From the NCBI GenBank assembly GCA_013368375.1, contig JAACJP010000010.1, positions 972,633 to 1,036,632 of the forward strand: DNA of 64,000 nucleotides, written 5' to 3'. The stretch comes from Tricholomella constricta (Eukaryota > Basidiomycota > Agaricomycetes > Agaricales > Lyophyllaceae). The notes under the pieces were generated by a model. That model was not told the origin of the DNA. It saw only the letters and a program-made list of their open reading frames with translations, and made no database searches. Of the stretch, positions 53,338 to 61,275 are shown piece by piece. Numbering within the stretch: position 1 is the stretch's first letter; each line of letters opens with the position of its first letter. The position numbers and the translations under genes were made by a program.

Positions 53338-54552
53338 ATGTCCGAATTTGGTGACATGTCGCAGCGACCGTTCTCTCCCTTCCTCACGACGGAGGAGCGG
53401 TTGGCGAATATGGAAGCCACAATTTCGGCTCTCTCTGCCTCCAATACCTCCAACTCAGCCTCTATGGACCGCCTCTCCGCTCTTTTCGAAAAATTCATGT
53501 CGGGGACACCCCCCAATCCCACCCCCGCTGCTCCCGAAGCAGACACGACCCCCCCGCCGCCTGAGACGACCACCCCGCTGCCAGGCTCTCCGCGATTGGG
53601 ATCGCACCACCTCCGACCGTCGCCCCCTCCCATTTACGACGGCGCCCGATCGGGCGGTCGCGCATTCTTGAACGCCTGCAAGCTCTACTTCTCCTTGTGC
53701 GGGGGAAGTTTCGCCGACGACCACGCCCGAATAGTATGGGTGCTGTCGTACATGCAGCACGGGCGAGCCGCCGACTTCGTCAGTCGGGTGTTCCAGTTCG
53801 GAACCGCCAAGGACGTCTTTCCCGCCTGGAAGGACTTCGAAGACACCTTCCGTGGCGAGTTCTTCCTCTTCGACGAGGTCGCCGATGCCGCGCTCATCCT
53901 GGAGTCGACGGCGTACTTCCAGAACGGTCGATCGATCGACGAGTACATCGACTCGTTCCGATCCCTGTGGGTCAAGGCGGGCTACCCAGATGGGCGTCAC
54001 CTGGTCCTCAAATTCCGTCGGGGAATGGACCCGAAGCTCTCGAGGCGACTCGGAAGCATCACCACGGGTCGCCCGCACGACGAGAAGATTGAGGAGTGGC
54101 TGAGGATCGCTCGTTCTCAAGATTTCATCATGAGGTCAGAAGACGACTTCCACCGTCGGATGGTCCCGACAAAGGCGCCCGACAGCCGCCCGCCCACCAC
54201 CGCAGCTGCACGATGGGCGTTCGCTACTGCCCCCGCTCCCGCTCCCGCTCCCGCTCCCCCCGCCCCCCCCGCTCCTGCCGCACCAGCCCCCAGGCCGATC
54301 CCCCAGGGCATCCCAATGGACGTAGATCGGATGCGCGATCGGGTCGCGCCTGCCGACGACCACTGTTTTCGGTGCAAGAAAAAGGGTCACTACTCTCGTG
54401 ACTGCCCTTTGCGCTGGGACGTGCGCCACATGCTCGATGATGAGCTGGAGGCGCTTATCATGGAACGTCTAGCTCGCAAGGACGCAGTCCCCGCCGACCC
54501 GACTCCATCGTCGGCCGACGCGACCGCCTCCGACGCCGAGGAGGGTTTTTAA
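53338..54552 (+). CDS. gag: Element D gag
   Basis: 404 residues. Short helical start, Pro/Thr-rich linker (about residues 60-100), retrotransposon-gag domain (about 105-270: AFLNACKLYFSLCGG, WVLSYMQHGRAADFV and EEWLRIARSQD), Pro/Ala linker, CCHC zinc knuckle CFRCKKKGHYSRDC (about residues 342-355), acidic end. The last codons GAG GAG GGT TTT TAA carry the slippery site. Packages the element RNA. Confidence 0.94.
   Translation: MSEFGDMSQRPFSPFLTTEERLANMEATISALSASNTSNSASMDRLSALFEKFMSGTPPNPTPAAPEADTTPPPPETTTPLPGSPRLGSHHLRPSPPPIYDGARSGGRAFLNACKLYFSLCGGSFADDHARIVWVLSYMQHGRAADFVSRVFQFGTAKDVFPAWKDFEDTFRGEFFLFDEVADAALILESTAYFQNGRSIDEYIDSFRSLWVKAGYPDGRHLVLKFRRGMDPKLSRRLGSITTGRPHDEKIEEWLRIARSQDFIMRSEDDFHRRMVPTKAPDSRPPTTAAARWAFATAPAPAPAPAPPAPPAPAAPAPRPIPQGIPMDVDRMRDRVAPADDHCFRCKKKGHYSRDCPLRWDVRHMLDDELEALIMERLARKDAVPADPTPSSADATASDAEEGF
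54543..54549 (+). promoter_or_regulatory. Element D -1 ribosomal frameshift site (G GGT TTT)
   Basis: In the gag frame G|GGT|TTT is followed at once by the TAA stop; a -1 slip reads GGG TTT TTA ATT ACA into the pol frame, open to 58583. A perfect X XXY YYZ heptamer next to a stop codon is a classic arrangement. Confidence 0.82.
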
Positions 54553-57500
54553 TTACACAACGGGTGGAACGTACGCCCCCGTTGTCTAGTCGTAATCGGT
54601 TCGCTCCTTTATCCGTAGAATACGCCAATACACCTAATATTGCTGCTATTCCGACGAGTGAACCGACCGACAAAGACGTACAAAACCCCTCCGACCCGAC
54701 GACACCGATCGCAGTCGCAAAGCCGATCGCCCCGTCGCGTCGTGGCCTACCCCGCTGGGAAAAGCGACTCCCTAGTCGCTTCATCGCCGCTGCCTCCCCC
54801 TGCCCCAGATCCCTGTGGCTCAATGTCGAACTGGAGACCACCGACACCCAGGAGTCGCATGCCGTCACTGCCCTAGTGGACAGCGGAGCGACCGGCAGTT
54901 TTCTCAATGTCGCTTTCGTCGAGAAACACAAGCTCACGACCAAGGTGCTTAGTCGGCCATCCCCGGTTTACAATGTGGACGGCACTCTCAACGAAGGCGG
55001 TTCGGTCTCTTGCATCGTAGAAGCTGTCTTGCGATACAACGGTCATACCGAACGAGCCGTCTTCGGGGTCACCCAGTTAGGCAAGCAAGACATGATCCTC
55101 GGGTTCAACTGGCTTAAAAACCATAACCCCGAGATCGACTGGGAGACCAAGGAGGTGAAGATGAGTCGCTGTCCGACGCAGTGCGGCACCTGCAAGGACG
55201 AGGTCAAAGCCGATCGGCGCGCACGCACCAAAGTGCGCGCAGCGATCCGCGCCTGTCGAGCCGACGGTATACCGATGACTGAGCCCGACCTGCGAGCCCC
55301 GACCAACCCGTATGTTGAGGACGACTCTGATGAGGAGGAGTTCCTCCCCTACACCCCGATCCTGGAGGAACCTGACCCAGAGTCTGACGACTTCCTGGTG
55401 GAAACCTTCCTGAGTGGCGATCGCATCTTCGCGACCGCGATCCATCCGACTCCGACCGCCGAACATATTCGGGCCAGCCAAACGACATCGCAGCGACTTG
55501 CGGAAGCGCACGCTGCTAACTCCGTGCCCAGAACTTTCCGCGACGCAGTACCGACCCACCTCCATGACTTTGAAGATGTCTTCTCCAAAGTCGCATTCGA
55601 TGAGCTTCCAGAGCGCAAGCAATGGGACCATGCCATCGAACTGGAGCCGGGCGCGTCGCCGACGGGCACGAAGGTCTACCCGCTCTCACCGGCAGAACAG
55701 GTCGAACTCGACGCGTTCCTCAAGGAGAACCTCGAGACAGGTCGCATCCGACCGTCCAAGTCGCCCATGGCGTCGCCGGTCTTCTTCATCAAGAAGAAGG
55801 ACGGGTCGCTCCGACTGGTTCAGGACTATCGGACGCTCAATGCGCTCACGGTGAAGAACCGATACCCGCTGCCCCTCATTAGCGAACTGGTGAATAACCT
55901 TCGCGGCGCGCGGTACTTCACCAAGTTGGACGTCCAATGGGGGTACAACAACGTACGGATCAAGGAAGGCGACGAGTGGAAGGCAGCGTTTCGGACGAAT
56001 CGCGGCCTCTTCGAGCCGCTCGTCATGTTCTTCGGCCTCACGAACAGCCCCGCCACATTTCAGACCATGATGAATGATATCTTCCGCGATCTGATCGCTG
56101 AAGGTGTTGTTTGCGTGTACCTCGATGACATCTTGATTTATACAAAGACGCTAGAGGAACACCGTCGGGTCACGCGACTGGTACTGGACCGACTCCGCGA
56201 ACATCAGCTGTTCTTAAAGCCCGAGAAATGCGAATTTGAGCAGACTAAGATCGAGTATCTCGGGCTGATCATTTCGCAAGGACAAGCGGAAATGGATCCG
56301 GTTAAAGTCGCTGGAGTGTTGGAATGGCCGGCACCGAAGAACAAGAAGGAGGTGCAAGCGTTCCTAGGCTTCACCAATTTCTACCGACGGTTCATCCAGG
56401 ACTTCTCGCACCACGCCCGACCCCTGTTCGATCTGACAGGCAAGGACGTCGCCTGGCGATGGGGAGAGTCGGAGCAGTCGGCCTTTGCCCTTCTGAAGTC
56501 TGCGATCACATCGGGGCCAGTCCTCATGTTCCCCGACGACGATCGACCGTACCGCATCGAAGCCGACTCGTCCGACTTCGCAACGGGCGCAGTCCTGTCG
56601 CAAGAGTCGCCGTCCGATGGCAAGTGGCACCCGGTCGCGTTCTACTCGAAGAGCTTGAACGCCGTCGAGCGGAACTACGAGATCCATGACAAAGAGATGC
56701 TGGCGATCATCCGGTCTCTGGAGGAATGGCGACACTTTGTAGAAGGCGCAAAGCACAAGGTGGAGATCTGGACCGACCACAAGAGCCTCGAGTACTTCCT
56801 CACCGCGAAGAAACTCAATCGGCGTCAAGCCCGATGGTCGCTTTACCTCGCTAACTTCGACTTCGCCCTCCACCACCGTCCTGGCCGTAGCATGGGCAAA
56901 CCCGACGCGTTATCGCGTCGCCCCGACCATGGCGACGGAAGCGCCGACAACGCCAACATCGTGCTGCTCAAACCAGAATTCTTCGCCGTTCGTGCAACTG
57001 AAGGCCTTGCACTGGTCGGAGAGGAGGATGATGTGCTGAAAGCGATCCGCAAGGGCAATCGCGATGGGGCTCAGGAGGATGCGGTCGCGAAAGCGGCGCA
57101 ACTGGTCAAAGCATCCAAGATCGCCGGCCGCTCCCTTCGCTTTGGCGAGTGGGGAGAGGAAGGCGGTCTGCTCACGTTCCGTGGACGGATCTATGTCCCG
57201 AACGTCCCAGACCTTCGCCGACGCATTGTGGAGCAGCACCACGACTCCAAGGTCGCCGGTCACCCCGGTCGCTGGAAGACGCTCGAACTGGTGTCGCGCA
57301 ACTACTGGTGGCCCCAGATGTCGCGCTTCATCGGTTCGTACACCAGCACCTGTGACATGTGTCTGCGCACGAAACCTCGCCGCCAACTCCCCGTCGGACA
57401 GCTGCAGCCGCTTCCCATCCCCGAAGGCCGATGGAATGTCGTATCGGTCGACTTCATCACCGAACTTCCAGAGTCCAACGGCCACGACGCGATCATGAAT

Positions 57501-58583
57501 GTCGTGGATTCGGTTGGAAAGCGCGCGCACTTCATCGCGTCGCACACGACTTGTTCGGCCCTGGGAGCTGCGAACCTCTACCGTCGCCACGTCTGGAAGC
57601 TGCACGGTCTCCCCGACGCATTCGTCTCCGATCGAGGTCCACAGTTCGTCGCCGAGTTCACGCGCGAACTGTACAGACTCCTGGGTATCAAGCTGTCGGC
57701 CTCGACGGCGTACCACCCACAGACCGACGGACAGACAGAGCGTGTCAACCAGGAACTGGAACAGTTCTTGCGAGTCTTCTGCAATGAGCGCCAGAACGAT
57801 TGGGAGGACCTCCTGCCCGACGCCGAATTCAGTTACAACAACCATGTACATTCGGCGACGCAGCAGACCCCCTTCCTGCTTGACACTGGTCGGCATCCGC
57901 GCATGGGCTTTGAGCCGCGTCGGGGCGCTTCCAAGAACGAGTCAGCAGACGAGTTCGTGGAGCGCATGAAGGAAGCACAGGAGGAAGCCAAGGCAGCGCT
58001 TTCAAAGGCCAAAGACGACATGGAGCGGTATTACAACCAGCGGCACGCCCCAACGCCCGACTACCAGCCTGGCGACAAGGTATACCTGGACGCGACCGAC
58101 ATTTCTACGACCCGACCGTCTAAGAAGTTGTCGCATCGCTACCTTGGCCCTTTCGTCGTGCAAAGGCGAGTCGGCCCGCTCGCATACCGCCTCCTGCTGC
58201 CTCAGTCCATGAAGCGCATCCACCCAGTCTTCCACGTCGTGAAGCTCATCCCCGCCATTGCTGATCCGATCGAAGGTCGTCGATCCGATCCCCCTCCGCC
58301 CCCCGACATAATCGACGACGAACCCCATTACGAAGTTGAAAAGATCCTCGATAGCCGAACCTTCCGCAAAAAACTACAGTACAAGGTCCTGTGGAAGGGC
58401 TATGGTTACGAAGAAGCTTCTTGGGAACCTCGCGAAAATGTCGCCGCCCCCGATCTGGTTCGCAAATTTCACCGCGACAACCCTGATGCCCCACGCCACA
58501 TTCGTGGCATCTTCACTCTATCCCCCGCCATCTTCGCCACCGTCACCCCGCACCGAGTCGTTGCGATTCAAAAGGGGGGGTGA
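54543..58583 (+). CDS. pol: Element D pol: protease, RT, RNase H, integrase, chromodomain
   Basis: Entered by -1 shift from gag. Single protease (DSGA at 54879-54890, ILGFNWLKNHNPEIDW). RT carries IKKKDGSLRLVQDYRTLN, FGLTNSPATFQ and CVYLDDILIYT (YLDD near 56118). RNase H has IEADSSDFATGAVLSQ and WTDHKSLEYF. The integrase has an HHCC finger (HHDSKVAGHPGRWKT and CDMCLRTKPRR), core DFITELPES, SDRGPQF and AYHPQTDGQTERVNQELEQF. Chromodomain HYEVEKILDSRTFRKKLQYK lies near the end, followed by a short basic tail. About 1,345 residues with no stop or shift; TGA 58581-58583 is immediately followed by the 3' LTR. Confidence 0.96.
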   Translation, partial: GFLITQRVERTPPLSSRNRFAPLSVEYANTPNIAAIPTSEPTDKDVQNPSDPTTPIAVAKPIAPSRRGLPRWEKRLPSRFIAAASPCPRSLWLNVELETTDTQESHAVTALVDSGATGSFLNVAFVEKHKLTTKVLSRPSPVYNVDGTLNEGGSVSCIVEAVLRYNGHTERAVFGVTQLGKQDMILGFNWLKNHNPEIDWETKEVKMSRCPTQCGTCKDEVKADRRARTKVRAAIRACRADGIPMTEPDLRAPTNPYVEDDSDEEEFLPYTPILEEPDPESDDFLVETFLSGDRIFATAIHPTPTAEHIRASQTTSQRLAEAHAANSVPRTFRDAVPTHLHDFEDVFSKVAFDELPERKQWDHAIELEPGASPTGTKVYPLSPAEQVELDAFLKENLETGRIRPSKSPMASPVFFIKKKDGSLRLVQDYRTLNALTVKNRYPLPLISELVNNLRGARYFTKLDVQWGYNNVRIKEGDEWKAAFRTNRGLFEPLVMFFGLTNSPATFQTMMNDIFRDLIAEGVVCVYLDDILIYTKTLEEHRRVTRLVLDRLREHQLFLKPEKCEFEQTKIEYLGLIISQGQAEMDPVKVAGVLEWPAPKNKKEVQAFLGFTNFYRRFIQDFSHHARPLFDLTGKDVAWRWGESEQSAFALLKSAITSGPVLMFPDDDRPYRIEADSSDFATGAVLSQESPSDGKWHPVAFYSKSLNAVERNYEIHDKEMLAIIRSLEEWRHFVEGAKHKVEIWTDHKSLEYFLTAKKLNRRQARWSLYLANFDFALHHRPGRSMGKPDALSRRPDHGDGSADNANIVLLKPEFFAVRATEGLALVGEEDDVLKAIRKGNRDGAQEDAVAKAAQLVKASKIAGRSLRFGEWGEEGGLLTFRGRIYVPNVPDLRRRIVEQHHDSKVAGHPGRWKTLELVSRNYWWPQMSRFIGSYTSTCDMCLRTKPRRQLPVGQLQPLPIPEGRWNVVSVDFITELPESNGHDAIMNVVDSVGKRAHFIASHTTCSALGAANLYRRHVWKLHGLPDAFVSDRGPQFVAEFTRELYRLLGIKLSASTAYHPQTDGQTERVNQELEQFLRVFCNERQNDWEDLLPDAEFSYNNHVHSATQQTPFLLDTGRHPRMGFEPRRGASKNESADEFVERMKEAQEEAKAALSKAKDDMERYYNQRHAPTPDYQPGDKVYLDATDISTTRPSKKLSHRYLGPFVVQRRVGPLAYRLLLPQSMKRIHPVFHVVKLIPAIADPIEGRRSDPPPPPDIIDDEPHYEVEKILDSRTFRKKLQYKVLWKGYGYEEASWEPRENVAAPDLVRKFHRDNPDAPRHIRGIFTLSPAIFATVTPHRVVAIQKGG
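58570..58580 (+). promoter_or_regulatory. Element D polypurine tract, inside the pol reading frame
   Basis: AAAAGGGGGGG directly before the pol stop codon and the LTR; it encodes the last residues of Pol (KGG). Confidence 0.78.
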
Positions 58584-59080
58584 TGTTAGGGGAACACCTG
58601 TTTGGTGATCACGTGACCATCCGATTCCTCGGACGAGCACGTGACCAACCGCTCCTCAGATGATCGCGATCCCGACCCCGACGCTCCGCCCCAAGCATCG
58701 GTGTACATACTTATAACTTCCTGTCGTTACTTCCCCTTCCAGCGCGCGCCCGATCCCGACTCCCGACATCCCGACGTCGGTCACCCGACCTCGTGCGCCT
58801 GCACCCTGAGCCACGAGGATCGGACAGCGTCGGGAACGTGTACATACACGCACCGCTGCCCATCCGTTATCATTTACGTACCATACACCCCAGAGAGCCG
58901 GCCCTCAAGTAGTTACTCGTATATAGTCATCCTCCTGACATGGGGGAATCCTTTACTCTATTCTCATTGGATTCCCCTCTGCCAGGTAGGTCTACTTACG
59001 TTCTCTCTAATCGTACATAATATAACATTGGATTCCCCTCTGCCAGCACGACTAAGCTCTGCGCTGAGGTCGCCCTAACA
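58584..59080 (+). repeat. 3' LTR of element D
   Basis: 497 bases, one difference found from the 5' copy; followed by GTCGC. Confidence 0.96.
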
Positions 59081-59350
59081 GTCGCGTCTGGCGGTTTCAT
59101 AAGAACCAAAAGGAAAAAAAATTGGAATAGGCGCACCAGGTGATGGCGGGGCCGCGACGGTAGCCGGCGTTGGCGCCTGAGGGCTGGAGTCGATGTCCAT
59201 TGGGGTGAAAGAGTTGTTGTCCGTGGCTGTAGGCATGGTAAGCAGTACCGTGCAGTAATCATGCATGCACTCACCATTGCCAGGTGAATTCTGCAACACA
59301 GGTCCTGGGGTGTCAAGTAGCAGCATTGTGAAGTCTATTCATCATCAGAA
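59081..59350 (-). pseudogene. Host ORF piece interrupted by element D
   Basis: Minus-strand frame MPTATDNNSFTPMDIDSS..., Pro/Ala-rich, reaching the insertion site as SYETARRD; a second frame reading LMKPPDA joins in phase with 52713-52558 across the empty site. Which frame is coding is unclear. No domain is recognised; a disordered protein or a chance frame are both possible. Confidence 0.35.
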
Positions 59351-59439
59351 CAGAGTTTCCAAGAGTAAGAGGGACTCACCAGTCATTGGGAATAGGTGGT
59401 GGGCAGAGGCAGGTAAGGTGGTGATGAAAAAATGCAACG

Positions 59440-60215
59440 TTTGGTCTCATTATGCCTTCGTTTACCAAAAGCCTCCCATCAACCAACGACATCATGAGTG
59501 CTCGTCTCGCGCAGAGGTTGTCGATGATGACGGGCGCGCGCTCGCGTGGCGAGGGCCCACGAAGCTGCATTTTACCCCGAATGGCAATGGTTCCCTAACG
59601 CGCCATCGAACGCGACGCTCGTCTTGCCCAACCTTCAAACTCTGACGCTCCAATACACACCATTCAAATAGTCCTCGCCGATGCTTCGGACGAATCTTCA
59701 TACGTTGACGCTTCGCGCTCTTCCTGCATCACATCACCCACTTGATCGAATACTCTACGTAGTAGCCAACAATCCTTCCCTCGATCGAGTCCCTCACACT
59801 TCATTTTCAGGGCGTCCTCCCCGCCGTCCTCCCCTTAATGCACACCACCCTCGCGCACGTAAAGAAATTCCACGTCGGTGGGCACTTCATCCTCAGCCAA
59901 CTTGTGGATATCCTCGTCCTCCCTGCCCTTGTAGACCCGACCTTCGGTATCGAAGCCCGCTAGCCCATCGAAGACACCATCACCAACCTCCTCACGCGGT
60001 CCTCCGCCCCGTCACTCACCCACCTCTCCATCGCATACGGCACCGCCATCAATCCCGCCTCGTTCTATTACGGCCCAGCGGGACCATGATCTCTTGGAAC
60101 GCGCTCCTCGTCGACCTCGCACATCTCCAGAGTAGGCACATCGGCGGGACGCCCCTGGAGCCCCTTCTCGTGGCCCTCGGCGTGCCGGACGACGACACCA
60201 ACCAGATGACCGCGT
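59440..60215 (+). pseudogene. F-box/LRR-like gene fragment, decayed
   Basis: Plus-strand pieces in different frames: PNATLVLPNLQTLTLQYTPF, LHTLTLRALPASHHPLDRI, HFQGVLPAVLPLM with VKKFHVGGHFILSQLVDIL, PSLTHLSIAYGTAINPASF and LEPLLVALGVPDDDTNQMTAW. The order and leucine pattern resemble the leucine-rich C-terminal half of mushroom F-box proteins. Frame changes occur near 59795 and 60085, and a TAG lies at 59961-59963, so it is a pseudogene. The homology ends near 60215 where the opposite-strand BCS1-like fragment follows. Confidence 0.5.
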
Positions 60216-60399
60216 GGGGTCCACGGACGGGTGAGACGACGGAGAGACGCGCGAACGGCGAGGCTGTCAGCGGCGGCGATAACTGGGCTGGTCATAGGGG
60301 AAGTAGTTGTTGGGGAGGTGTATCTCCTGATGTCGTCGTCGTGCCCCGCGGGGATGGCGATCTCGACCTCAATCTCGATCTTTGCGGTTGTGTTGGTTG

Positions 60400-61275
60400 T
60401 CTCTCGCATATCTCTCTCCGCAATCACCCACTCTCCGACACCATTCGCAGCAGCCTCCGGCTGCGACTTGTTCTTCAACAAATTTGCACAGGGTACATCA
60501 GCTACACATGATATTGAATTCAAAGGGAAAACACATACAGCCTTGAAGCGCCGCGACGCTGAACTCCTCTTCTGGCACGCCGTCCGCAAACTTCTTCGCG
60601 AGAATACCCAGCGTCACCGCATCGAGCGGCATGGCCGAGTGCTGACTCGAAAGAATATGCTCCTCAACGGGCGGGCGCAGGTACGTCTGGTTGCTCACGC
60701 CAAACTGGCGCAACGGGTTCGCCGTCATCGATGTCGGAGCCGTAGGGAACAGTGGGGCAGTGCCTCCAATGGGCGACGAGGGGGTGGGAGACGAGAGGGG
60801 TGTTGACGAGAAATGACGATGCCACAGAGGACGAGGAGAAGGAAGGCGACATTGACCAGAGCGTCGAGGATGGGCGAGAGTCGGAGCCGTTGCTCGAACC
60901 GTGCCCGAAGGAGCTGCCGGGCGCGGGCGAAGTCGACTCGGCTTCGGCCTCGGTAAGGTCGTCCTCTGTCGATGGGAAGAAGTTGCGGAAGAGCGCCTCG
61001 GCCTGCCACTTGCTTGCGTTCTTGAACTCGACCCAAACGTCCATACGCCCAGGACGCGACAATGCGGGGTCGAGCCGATCAAGATGATTGGTCGTTCTGA
61101 ATGGGCAGCAAGCGTGTAAGCATCGTGCATTAACCGGTAGTTGAGATTGATTACGCACGCGAAGAGAAGTCGGCCCTCAGCAGCCGCCACGCCGTCAAGG
61201 GCGTTGAGCAACCCACTCAAACTCAGCGCGTTCACATCAGACAGCTGTTCGCCCCTGCGGTTCCTGCCTCCACGA
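60400..61275 (-). pseudogene. BCS1-like AAA ATPase fragment (C-terminal half)
   Basis: The minus strand reads RRGEQLSDVNALSLSGLLNALDG, then, across an intron near 61090-61155, LLFA/TTNHLDRLDPALSRPGRMDVWVEF (sensor and arginine-finger region of BCS1 AAA proteins). SKWQAEALFRNFFPS and, further on, LGILAKKFADGVPEEEFSVAALQG and LLKNKSQPEAAANGVGEWVIAER follow. Functional BCS1 moves the Rieske protein across the inner mitochondrial membrane. The N-terminal BCS1 domain and the Walker A loop are missing: upstream the frame joins a Nup188-like fragment near 61275. Probably not functional. Confidence 0.62.

Larger units (their letters stand above)
52714..59080 (+). mobile_element. Element D: intact, young chromovirus
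   Basis: 497-base LTRs with TGTTAG...CTAACA ends, target duplication GTCGC at 52709-52713 and 59081-59085, gag and pol both open, pol stop directly abutting the 3' LTR. The LTRs differ at only one position that I found (a CpG G-to-A near 52981/58851), so the insertion is very recent. It has a frameshift signal and a self-priming-type primer site. Likely autonomous. Confidence 0.96.

Noticed and set aside
59681..60511. 276-codon plus-strand ORF read as one gene
   Set aside because: Only its two ends match the F-box/LRR-like pattern; the conserved middle is in another frame, so it is part of a pseudogene.
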